This document shows positions 5,697 to 12,306 of a stretch of 16,732 nt of DNA, piece after piece. Where the stretch lies: contig CAKSJG010000039.1 of the NCBI GenBank assembly GCA_934463165.1, positions 1 through 16,732 of the forward strand, read 5' to 3'. The translations under genes were made by a program, and so were the position numbers. The notes below the pieces were generated by a model. That model was not told the DNA's origin and searched no databases. It worked only from the letters and a program-made list of their open reading frames with translations. Within the stretch, counting starts at the first letter, position 1. Every line of letters begins with the position of its first letter. Source of the DNA: an uncultured Clostridia bacterium (lineage in GTDB: Bacteria > Bacillota > Clostridia > UMGS1810).

Positions 5697-6545
5697 ATGG
5701 TAGGCTTGGTAGTTGAAGGCGGAGCCAATCGCACATATTATTCAATTGGAGTATTGGACGCTTTTTTGGATGAGGGCATACATCCCGATCTTTTCGTCGG
5801 TGTAAGCGCCGGAATTGCAAACGGTGTGTCGTTTATATCGGGTCAAAAGGGAAGAAGTCTGGAGCTTGGTCTTAAATACATAAGCGACAAACGTTATATG
5901 GGGGCAAAATATTTTTTCAAAAAAAACAACAAAAGCTATTATAACATAGATTTTGTGTTCAGCGAAATACCGAACAAGCTTTTGCCGTTCGATTATGACG
6001 CTATGAATAATTATGACGGCGAAGTATACGGTGTTGTCACGAATGTCGATACCGGAAAAAGCGAATACATGCGTGTTGACGGAAATGATAAAAACTGGAA
6101 GGTGCTTCTTGCAAGCTGTGCTCTGCCGGTTTTATTCAAGCCCGTAAAAATAGGTGACTCATATTACATGGACGGTGGCTGCAGCGATCCGCTCCCTGTT
6201 AAATTTGCATATGAAAAAGGCTGCGACAAGGTTATAGCAATAGTAACGCGTGAAAGGACATATACCAAAGAGACGGAAAACGACGTTTTGCTTTCATCAT
6301 TTATTTATCGCAAAAAGAAGAATTTTGCCGCTGCTCTTAAAAGAAGAAGTGAGCTTTATAACAAAAGCCGCGAATTTATTTTTGAAAAAGAAAAAAATGG
6401 CAGTGCTTTTGTTTTTGCACCGGCTGATACAAACGGATGGAAAAGAACAGAAAAACGCCCCGAAATGCTTAAAAAAATGTATGATGAGGGCTATGCCGAC
6501 GGCATGAGAAGAATGAAAAAGCTGAAAGAGTTTATCGGAGAATGA
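5697..6545 (+). CDS. Patatin-like phospholipase (YjjU/RssA-like)
   Basis: A 282-residue patatin-family acyl hydrolase. The oxyanion region is EGGANRTYYSIG (residues 7-18), where most members have a GGG-R-G. The nucleophile elbow is GVSAG (residues 35-39, Ser37) and the second dyad residue is Asp159 in DGGCSDPLPV. The set predicts a Ser-Asp dyad lipid hydrolase acting on membrane or storage lipids; the substrate cannot be read from sequence. No signal peptide is visible, so it is likely cytoplasmic or membrane-peripheral. Length and architecture fit the compact bacterial YjjU/RssA type. It starts 6 nt after the alkylation-repair stop codon with only a weak GAAAGAAG ribosome site, suggesting cotranscription and partly coupled translation. 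The C-terminus is Lys/Arg/Glu-rich. No clear terminator follows. Confidence 0.92.
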   Translation: MVGLVVEGGANRTYYSIGVLDAFLDEGIHPDLFVGVSAGIANGVSFISGQKGRSLELGLKYISDKRYMGAKYFFKKNNKSYYNIDFVFSEIPNKLLPFDYDAMNNYDGEVYGVVTNVDTGKSEYMRVDGNDKNWKVLLASCALPVLFKPVKIGDSYYMDGGCSDPLPVKFAYEKGCDKVIAIVTRERTYTKETENDVLLSSFIYRKKKNFAAALKRRSELYNKSREFIFEKEKNGSAFVFAPADTNGWKRTEKRPEMLKKMYDEGYADGMRRMKKLKEFIGE

Positions 6546-6575
6546 TAAATTTGTTTTAATTGTTTTGCTTATGTG

Positions 6576-6625
6576 TAACATTATTTTAACATTTTTTGTA
6601 ACACGGATGTAACACAACGACAACA
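6576..6625 (+). repeat. Helically phased TAACA/CAACA motifs
   Basis: TAACA occurs at 6576, 6587, 6599 and 6610, and CAACA at 6621: spacings of 11, 12, 11 and 11 bp, about one DNA turn. Three of the TAACA copies are preceded by GTG, TTG or ATG. This phasing suits cooperative binding by a protein on one DNA face. It starts 31 bp after the patatin stop codon and 50 bp before the DnaA boxes. Confidence 0.45.
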
Positions 6626-6677
6626 TTGATGTAATAAACCACATAGTTTTAAACATAAAAAGTTCAGTATTTTCAAG

Positions 6678-6707
6678 TTATACACAGGTTTATCCACTTT
6701 ATCCACA
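6678..6707 (+). promoter_or_regulatory. Cluster of three DnaA boxes
   Basis: TTATACACA (6678-6686) and TTATCCACA (6699-6707) both match the DnaA box consensus TTATNCACA. Between them TTATCCACT (6690-6698) differs at one base. All point the same way; the last two abut. A further one-mismatch site, TTATACAGA, lies near 6820-6830. The cluster is followed by about 170 bp of strongly AT-rich DNA. This could be a DnaA-regulated control region or part of a replication origin. No dnaA, dnaN or gyrB gene is in the window. Confidence 0.6.
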
Positions 6708-6937
6708 GCTTTACATAAAATAAAATTATTTTTAACTTATTGCCGAAAAATATAAAATTACATAATTGTTACAGAAAAATGCAATATTATTGCATCATAA
6801 TTTTGTATAATTTATTAATTTATACAGAAAACAAAAAAATGTAATATTACTATTGCTTTTTTTTGATAATCGGTATATAATAAGATAGTGTCTCAGGGCA
6901 CAAATTAATTTTGATTTATTTTGAAGGGAGATACATT
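6708..6937 (+). other. AT-rich intergenic stretch upstream of the DUF1858 gene
   Basis: No gene is visible. It holds a 17-bp palindrome ATGCAAT-ATT-ATTGCAT (6779-6795), a 10-bp palindrome GTAATATTAC (6841-6850), and a possible -10 box TATAAT (6876-6881) with a poor -35 (TTGCTT, 6853-6858, 17-nt spacing). The -10 is the best guess for the promoter of the DUF1858/purA genes. Confidence 0.4.
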
Positions 6938-7141
6938 ATGGCTACAGTAACAAAAGATACAATTATTATGGACGTGCTCGCTATTGACGAGGGAACAGCT
7001 CCGTTCTTCTTTGAGATAGGCATGCATTGCCTCGGTTGTCCGTCGGCAAGCGGAGAGAGCATCGCTGAAGCCTGCGCCGTTCACGGTGTGGATGCGGACG
7101 AGCTTGTTGAAAAGCTTAACGATTATCTTAAAGATAAATAA
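6938..7141 (+). CDS. DUF1858 small redox-disulfide protein
   Basis: A 67-residue cytoplasmic protein of the DUF1858 family, also called the hybrid-cluster-protein-associated redox disulfide domain. It has the family signature: an N-terminal DTIIMDVL stretch, then GMHCLGCPSASGESI with a Cys31-x2-Cys34 pair, and Cys46 in a following helix (AEACAVHGVD). The family's biochemical role is not established; the Cys pair suggests thiol-disulfide exchange or metal binding, and members are common in anaerobes. The ATG at 6938 has AAGGGAG 7 nt upstream; an in-frame codon at 6911 lies before that site and is unlikely. It precedes purA by 122 nt with no strong terminator between, so readthrough is plausible. 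Confidence 0.9.
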   Translation: MATVTKDTIIMDVLAIDEGTAPFFFEIGMHCLGCPSASGESIAEACAVHGVDADELVEKLNDYLKDK

Positions 7142-7204
7142 TTTTATCTGAAAAGATCAGATTTGGCAACAATTGCATTTTTTAAGATAACAACGGTCGA
7201 TTCA

Positions 7205-7226
7205 GCGGAGCTGCCGGCAGCCCCGC
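7205..7226. repeat. Near-perfect 22-bp GC-rich palindrome upstream of purA
   Basis: GCGGAGCTGCC/GGCAGCCCCGC pairs over 11 positions with a single A-C mismatch, in otherwise AT-rich DNA, 38 nt before the purA start codon. No T run follows, so it is not a standard terminator. It could be an RNA hairpin or an operator. Confidence 0.5.
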
Positions 7227-7263
7227 GTTTCGGTCTGTATACATTTTGAAGGGAATGAAATAT

Positions 7264-8535
7264 ATGTCTACAAAAGTTGTAATCGGCGCTCAGTGGGGCG
7301 ACGAGGGAAAGGGTAAGATCGTTGATATTTTTGCATGTGACAGTGAAGTGGTTGTCCGTTCCTCGGGCGGTAACAATGCAGGTCATACAGTAGAGGTTGA
7401 CGGCGTTAATTATAAGCTTCATCTTATTCCGTCGGGAATTATAAATAAAGGCACAATATGCATCGTGGCAAACGGTACGGTTGTTGACCCGAAAGTGCTT
7501 CTTGGGGAGATAGACATGCTCTCATCGCAGGGAATAGATGTCAGCGGACTTAAAATCGATCTCAGAGCGCATCTTATTATGCCTTATCACATTGAACTTG
7601 ACTGCTTAAGTGAAAAGGCAAGAGGCAAGGGCGATATCGGCACAACCAAAAACGGTATCGGACCGTGCTATATGGATAAGGTTGAAAGATGCGGAATCCG
7701 TGTGTGTGACCTTATGAATCCCGAGGTGTTTGCCGAAAAGGTTAAAAACACTATGGAAATTAAAAATAAAATCATAGAAAATGTTTACGGAGGAAAAGCT
7801 CTTGACCCCGATGCTGTTATAGAAGAATATCTTAAATACGGCGAAAGACTTAAGCAGTTCACGGCTGATACAACGGTTATCCTGTTTAATGCAATAAAAG
7901 AGGGCAAAAAAGTTTTGTTTGAGGGCGCACAGGGAACACTCCTTGATATTGACCTCGGTACATATCCTTATGTAACATCCTCTCACCCGATATCCGGTGG
8001 TGTATGTACAGGTGCGGGAATTGGACCGACACTTATTGATGAATGTGTAGGTGTTGTAAAGGCGTATACCACAAGAGTAGGTAAGGGACCGTTTCCCACA
8101 GAGCTTCTTGATGAAAAAGGAGACACAATTCGCAACAAGGGTAACGAATTCGGTACGACAACCGGAAGGCCGAGAAGAACAGGCTGGTTTGATGCGGTTA
8201 TAGTTAAATTTGCTGTAAGAACGAGCGGTCTTACTTCCATAGTTGTAAATAAGATAGACACATTGAGCGATCTCGGAAACATAAAAATTTGCGTCGGCTA
8301 CAAAAAAGAAGGTAAAATTATAGATGAATTTCCGCCGAGTCTTGAAGAACTTGCGCTTTGTGAGCCCGTATATGAGGAGCTTCCGGGATGGGAAGGCGAT
8401 ATAAGCGGATGCAAAACATTTGATGAGCTTCCCGAAAATGCCAAGAATTACATAAAGAGAATAGAAGAGCTTATCGGCTGCCGCGTTTCAATGGTAGGTG
8501 TAGGCCCCGGAAGAACACAGAATCTTGTAAGATAA
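7264..8535 (+). CDS. purA: Adenylosuccinate synthetase
   Basis: A 423-residue enzyme making adenylosuccinate from IMP, aspartate and GTP, the first committed step from IMP to AMP. Residues 6-18 carry the diagnostic VIGAQWGDEGKGK loop with catalytic Asp13, and catalytic His41 lies in NNAGHTV; both coincide with the E. coli numbering. Further family segments are KGDIGTTKNGIGPCYMDK, GAQGTLLDIDLGTYPYVTSS, the substrate-binding TTGRPRRTGWFD, the GTP-binding NKID and the C-terminal VGVGPGRTQNL. Length is normal (about 425-430). ATG 7264 has GAAGGGA about 9 nt upstream. A GC-rich palindrome precedes it and a strong terminator follows. Cytoplasmic homodimer in the family. Confidence 0.98.
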   Translation: MSTKVVIGAQWGDEGKGKIVDIFACDSEVVVRSSGGNNAGHTVEVDGVNYKLHLIPSGIINKGTICIVANGTVVDPKVLLGEIDMLSSQGIDVSGLKIDLRAHLIMPYHIELDCLSEKARGKGDIGTTKNGIGPCYMDKVERCGIRVCDLMNPEVFAEKVKNTMEIKNKIIENVYGGKALDPDAVIEEYLKYGERLKQFTADTTVILFNAIKEGKKVLFEGAQGTLLDIDLGTYPYVTSSHPISGGVCTGAGIGPTLIDECVGVVKAYTTRVGKGPFPTELLDEKGDTIRNKGNEFGTTTGRPRRTGWFDAVIVKFAVRTSGLTSIVVNKIDTLSDLGNIKICVGYKKEGKIIDEFPPSLEELALCEPVYEELPGWEGDISGCKTFDELPENAKNYIKRIEELIGCRVSMVGVGPGRTQNLVR

Positions 8536-8567
8536 GACAGATAAAATTAAAGCATATATTAAAATTG

Positions 8568-8606
8568 GGCAACCGAATCTGTTTTTGGTTCGGTTGTCTT
8601 GTTTTT
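8568..8606 (+). terminator. Intrinsic terminator after purA
   Basis: GGCAACCGAA (8568-8577) pairs with TTCGGTTGTC (8589-8598) in a 10-bp stem with one G-T pair, followed by TTGTTTTT. It sits 33 nt after the purA stop and just before the transporter's ribosome site. The transporter would thus be read by leak-through or from a promoter I cannot identify. Confidence 0.85.
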
Positions 8607-8628
8607 GGGTTTTTATGGAGGTATAGAA

Positions 8629-9996
8629 ATGACAGCGCAGATTTTGGCGGTTGTAATATTCATAGCAATGTTTTTGCTTATTGTAACGGAAGTTTTCGAA
8701 CGGCATGTAATCACTCTTGCCAGCGGAGCTTTGGTTATTGCTCTTGTTTTCGGACTATGCATGCACAGTGCGGACGCAATATTTAACGCTCTTAACATAA
8801 AGAGCATTTTCACAGGCGGTTTTTGGTATGCTTCGTCTGAAGAAACCTCGTCGGGTATCAATTGGTCAACCATTGTTTTTATTTTGGGAATGATGATAAT
8901 GGTTGAAGGTATGGGAAGATCCGGATTTTTTAAATGGCTTTGTCTTAAGATAGCAAAAACGGTTCATTTTAAAACGGTTCCGCTTCTTGTTTGCTTTATG
9001 ATAATGTCAGCTGTGCTTTCGATGTTTATAGACAGTATAACTGTTGTACTGTTTTTGGCGGCGGTTACGGTTGAACTTTCGGCAATGCTTAAGTTTGACC
9101 CCGTGCCCATGATTATTTCCGAAATTTTTTGTGCGAATCTCGGCGGTTCCGCCACAATGTGCGGAGATCCCCCGAATATAATAATCGGCACATCATTCGG
9201 ATATTCGTTTTTCGACTTTTTGGGTAATACGGGCATAATAGTTCTCATATCATTTATTGTAATAGCCGTATATTTCTGGCTGTGCTTTCGCAAAAAACTT
9301 AAGAGAAGCGAGCTTAGCCGCGGCGGTGATATAAAAATTCCCGAACCCTCCGAAGCGATTAAAAACAGACTTTCATTTGCATTGTCCGTAGTCGTTTTTG
9401 CCGTGGCGGTTGTGCTTCTTGTGTCGCATGCGCAAACGGGTCTGACGGTTTCTTCAATAGGATGCATAGCAGCCGTACTCACGGTTATCACAACGCTTAT
9501 TTCATCCGGAAAAGAAGACATAAAATATATATTCTCTCATCTTGACTATAAGACGCTTTTGTTTTTCATAGGTCTTTTTGTTTCCGTCAGCGGACTTGAA
9601 CAGACGGGTGTGCTTGAAATCGTTGCCGATTTTATAGAAAAAATCAGCGGAGGAAGCGTAGCGGTTGTGGTTGTTATAATTTTGTGGTTCTCGGCAATAA
9701 CAAGCGCATTTGTTGATAATATTCCTTTTGCCGCAACCATGGTTCCGGTGCTTCAGTCCATGAAGGCAGCCGGAATGCCGCTGGATATCCTTGCATGGTC
9801 GCTTTCACTCGGAACGGATATCGGCGGAAATGCCACACCGATCGGTGCGTCGGCAAACGTAGTCGGAACATCCGTTTCTGCAAAATCGGGTCACCCGATA
9901 GGCTGGGGTAAATACTGCAAATATTGTGTGCCGGCAACGGTTATAGTCCTTTTGGTATCTATGACATGTATTTTGGTAAGATATAATTTGGTATAA
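8629..9996 (+). CDS. ArsB/NhaD-superfamily membrane transporter
   Basis: A 455-residue integral membrane protein of the ion transporter superfamily that includes ArsB, NhaD and the melanocyte P protein. It shows about ten to twelve hydrophobic segments and the duplicated family architecture. Key motifs are DSITVVLF near residue 135, NLGGSATMCGDPPNIIIGTS (170-189), VDNIPFAATMVP (362-373) and GGNATPIGASANVVG (399-413); the two halves carry related signatures. Charged loop residues 221-247 separate the halves. Members move Na+ against H+, arsenite or organic anions; the substrate cannot be decided here, and no arsenic or sodium genes flank it. ATG 8629 has GGAGG at 8617-8621. It starts 23 nt after the purA terminator. 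Confidence 0.9.
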   Translation: MTAQILAVVIFIAMFLLIVTEVFERHVITLASGALVIALVFGLCMHSADAIFNALNIKSIFTGGFWYASSEETSSGINWSTIVFILGMMIMVEGMGRSGFFKWLCLKIAKTVHFKTVPLLVCFMIMSAVLSMFIDSITVVLFLAAVTVELSAMLKFDPVPMIISEIFCANLGGSATMCGDPPNIIIGTSFGYSFFDFLGNTGIIVLISFIVIAVYFWLCFRKKLKRSELSRGGDIKIPEPSEAIKNRLSFALSVVVFAVAVVLLVSHAQTGLTVSSIGCIAAVLTVITTLISSGKEDIKYIFSHLDYKTLLFFIGLFVSVSGLEQTGVLEIVADFIEKISGGSVAVVVVIILWFSAITSAFVDNIPFAATMVPVLQSMKAAGMPLDILAWSLSLGTDIGGNATPIGASANVVGTSVSAKSGHPIGWGKYCKYCVPATVIVLLVSMTCILVRYNLV

Positions 9997-10064
9997 TTGT
10001 ATCTTATTGTAAAATAAAATGTTTAATCAAGTACAAATTAAAACTGTGCGGTGAGGTGCTGAAT

Positions 10065-10247
10065 ATGGATGACGTTATGAGTTTTGAAACATTGAAGCAA
10101 TTTGAAATTGATAAATATATTGATTTAATGAGAATCAAAAGGTGTCAAAAAGAGAATAATGCGGAACTTGAATATCAGCTGAAGACGCAAAAAAACAAAT
10201 TGAATGTAATGGGTTTGAATGTTCATGATTTTGAATTTGATGAATAG
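10065..10247 (+). CDS. Small charged protein of unknown function
   Basis: A 60-residue soluble protein I do not recognise. It is rich in Glu, Lys and Asn, with a predicted helical, possibly coiled-coil middle (about residues 8-48, FETLKQFEIDKYIDLMR onward) and an acidic end, DFEFDE. ATG 10065 has GAGGTG 6 nt upstream; a GTG at 10056 overlaps that site and is a worse choice. It lies 68 nt after the transporter and 38 nt before the cytidylate-kinase-like gene, same strand, so the three may share a transcript. Coding-like codon use and a well placed ribosome site support a real gene. Confidence 0.7.
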   Translation: MDDVMSFETLKQFEIDKYIDLMRIKRCQKENNAELEYQLKTQKNKLNVMGLNVHDFEFDE

Positions 10248-10285
10248 CGTTAAAAATTTTTGAAGCGTATACGGAGGGATTTTAC

Positions 10286-10882
10286 ATGAAAAAACAGATT
10301 ATAATAACTATAGGAAGGGAATACGGCAGTGCAGGTCACTATATTGCCGAAAAAATGGCGCAGAAGCTCGGCATTGCTCTTTATGACAAAAAATTCTTTG
10401 AAGACAGTCATGACGAAATAGGCTACAGCAGAGAAATAATGCAGAAATATGACGAAAAACCCGTCAATGTTTTTATATCACGTAAAATAGGCAACCATAC
10501 AAATTCAATCGAAGAAATTGTTCAGCAGAAAGTTTCGGAGTTTATATCCGCAAGAGCTGAAAGCGGCGAATCGTTCGTAATAGTCGGCCGCTGTTCCGAT
10601 CAGGTTTTAAGAAACAATAAGAATGCAATTCATATTTTCATCATGGGAACATATGAAGACAAGCTGAACAGAATTATGCAGATATATAAGTTTGACCGTG
10701 AAAAAGCGGCGGAATGCCTTAAAAAGCATGACAAGAAAAGAAGAAATTATCACAATACGTATTCGGATCTGAAATGGGGAGATTCAAGGGGCTATCACAT
10801 ATGCATAAACAGCAGTATAATAGGTATCGACTCAACGGTTGAACTTCTTTGCGAATATGCCGAAAAATTTAAAAATCTGTAA
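10286..10882 (+). CDS. Cytidylate-kinase-like P-loop protein
   Basis: A 198-residue protein of the cytidylate kinase-like family (Cytidylate_kin2). It begins KKQIIITIGREYGSAGHYIAEKMA, whose GREYGSAG (10-17) is the nucleotide-binding loop variant typical of this family, and continues with VIVGRCSDQVL (98-108) and a DKKRRNYHNTYSDLKWGDSRGYH segment (149-171). Known CMP kinases phosphorylate CMP/dCMP; this side family is widespread in Firmicutes with uncertain substrates, so I do not assign cmk. The start has GGAGG 9 nt upstream. It ends at a bidirectional terminator facing the convergent dehydratase gene. Cytoplasmic. Confidence 0.88.
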   Translation: MKKQIIITIGREYGSAGHYIAEKMAQKLGIALYDKKFFEDSHDEIGYSREIMQKYDEKPVNVFISRKIGNHTNSIEEIVQQKVSEFISARAESGESFVIVGRCSDQVLRNNKNAIHIFIMGTYEDKLNRIMQIYKFDREKAAECLKKHDKKRRNYHNTYSDLKWGDSRGYHICINSSIIGIDSTVELLCEYAEKFKNL

Positions 10883-10885
10883 AAT

Positions 10886-10927
10886 AAATGCGGAATTATT
10901 ATTTACTTTGATAATTCCGCATTTTTT
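10886..10927. terminator. Bidirectional terminator between convergent genes
   Basis: AAATGCGGAATTAT (10886-10899) and its perfect reverse complement (10911-10924) form a 14-bp stem with an 11-nt loop. On the plus strand T6 follows the core stem (10922-10927); on the minus strand the sequence past the stem is CATTTATTTTACAG, also T-rich. The last codons and TAA of the minus-strand gene lie in the loop and one arm. Confidence 0.85.
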
Positions 10928-12216
10928 GCTTTGACTGACGGTGTATTTGCTTTTATGCTATTTTCGCTGCGTTTGTTTTTCTCGGCATTTGCAAGCATCA
11001 GCTTGATTCTGTTTTCCTGATTAACCTTGCTTGCCCCGGCATCGTAATCTATTGCAACAATGTTAACATCGGGTTTAAGCTCTTTGATAGGTTTCATCAT
11101 GCCTTTTCCGCAGATGTGATTAGGCAGACATCCGAACGGCTGTGTACATACGATATTTTTGCATCCGGATTCCGCGAGCTCCATCATTTCGGCGGTAAGA
11201 AGCCAGCCTTCGCCCATTTTTACGGCGGTGCTTATAAGATCTCCGGCAAGCTCAACAACCTTGCTGAAAGGCGTCCAGCCTCTGAAATCGGAATTGAGCT
11301 CCGTAATTTTGCTGATATCATCTCTTTTTTTCGACAAAAATCTGAATGCATATCGGCTCATATAATATTTAAAATTTGTTCTTTTGTATATCGTTTTCGT
11401 CGTGATAAAGTCGCTGACGCAATAAAGGCAGAAATCTATAAGCCCCGGAACTACAGGCTCCGCTCCCTCACTTACAAGAAAATCTTCAAGACCGTTGTTT
11501 GCAAGCGGAGAGTATTTGACATATATTTCGCCGACAATTCCGACTCTTATTCCGTCTTTTTTTGTTGTTTTTATTTTTGAAAACGATTCTATGATTTTTT
11601 TGTAATTTTCTTTGATTTTTCTGTAGCGGATGTGTTTTGAGTTTCCGAGCTCCGCCCCAAGCTTTTCCGTCCATTCGTCGGCAAGCCTTTTTGATTCGCC
11701 CTTGTTTATTTCGTATGTTCTTGTCTGATTTACAAGGTTCATCAGCAAATCGCCGTAAAATGCCGCATAAAGCAAATTGTGAACAAGCTTAAGACTCATC
11801 TTAAATCCGGGGTGCTTTTCGAGTCCGGCAAGGTTAAAAGAAATTACAGGTACATATTCCATTCCTGCTTTTTTAAGAGCTTTTCTGATTAAAAATATAT
11901 AATTCGACGCACGGCATCCGCCCCCGGTCTGAAACATGATAAGCGCTGTTTTGTGCGGATCGTATTTACCTGATTTTAATGCATGAATAAACTGACCGAC
12001 AACAAGAATTGCAGGGTAACACGTGTCATTGTGGGTGTATTGCAGTCCTGTTTCGGCAATTGCACTGTCCGTTGATTCAAGAAGCTCCATTTTGCAGCCG
12101 TATGTTTTCATTATGCTTATTATAAGCTTAAAATGCATGGGCAGCATGTTTGGAACAAGAATTGTATAATCTTTTTTCATTTCTTTTGTAAATTGAACAA
12201 AGTTTTTATCGTGCAT
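10903..12216 (-). CDS. 2-hydroxyacyl-CoA dehydratase D-component-like protein
   Basis: A 437-residue cytoplasmic protein matching the C-terminal third of the large acyl-CoA dehydratase activase-related proteins of Firmicutes, itself related to HgdB/D-type dehydratase subunits. Conserved segments are FTKEMKKDYTILVPNM (9-24), NDTCYPAILVVGQF (63-76), QTGGGCRASNY (96-106), CTQPFGCLPNHICGKGM (357-373) and AIDYDAGASKVNQENRIKLML (388-408). The Cys residues at 66, 101, 357, 363 and 369 are candidate Fe-S ligands. The substrate is unknown. The start is well set by AGGAGG at 12224-12229. It is the second gene of an operon, 90 nt after the activase gene. Its N-terminal residues 9-24 look like the inter-domain linker of the fused form, so this pair appears to be a split version. 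The last 25 residues are a Lys/Asn-rich tail. Confidence 0.88.
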   Translation of the reverse strand: MHDKNFVQFTKEMKKDYTILVPNMLPMHFKLIISIMKTYGCKMELLESTDSAIAETGLQYTHNDTCYPAILVVGQFIHALKSGKYDPHKTALIMFQTGGGCRASNYIFLIRKALKKAGMEYVPVISFNLAGLEKHPGFKMSLKLVHNLLYAAFYGDLLMNLVNQTRTYEINKGESKRLADEWTEKLGAELGNSKHIRYRKIKENYKKIIESFSKIKTTKKDGIRVGIVGEIYVKYSPLANNGLEDFLVSEGAEPVVPGLIDFCLYCVSDFITTKTIYKRTNFKYYMSRYAFRFLSKKRDDISKITELNSDFRGWTPFSKVVELAGDLISTAVKMGEGWLLTAEMMELAESGCKNIVCTQPFGCLPNHICGKGMMKPIKELKPDVNIVAIDYDAGASKVNQENRIKLMLANAEKNKRSENSIKANTPSVKAKNAELSK

Positions 12217-12227
12217 TTTTCTTCCTC

Positions 12228-12260
12228 CTGTTTGAGCTTTTCGAAAATTAAGGGTATATC
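12228..12260 (+). repeat. Diverged copy of the inverted-repeat element's right arm
   Basis: Aligned to 15519-15551, 27 of 33 bases are identical, starting CTGTTT-AGCTTTTC and ending GTATA. All six differences are transitions. It abuts the Shine-Dalgarno of the 437-residue gene. A TAGGGTAT motif like the element's left arm lies at 12295-12302. Together they suggest the gap between the two operon genes holds relics of the same element. Confidence 0.5.
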
Positions 12261-12306
12261 ACGGCCGTAATCCCGGTTCCTTTGAGTAAGCGGATAGGGT
12301 ATGTTC

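Noticed and set aside
6576..6880. Full replication origin call
   Set aside because: Only three clustered boxes, no dnaA or dnaN nearby, and no genome-wide skew available. Kept as a finding, not as an annotated origin.
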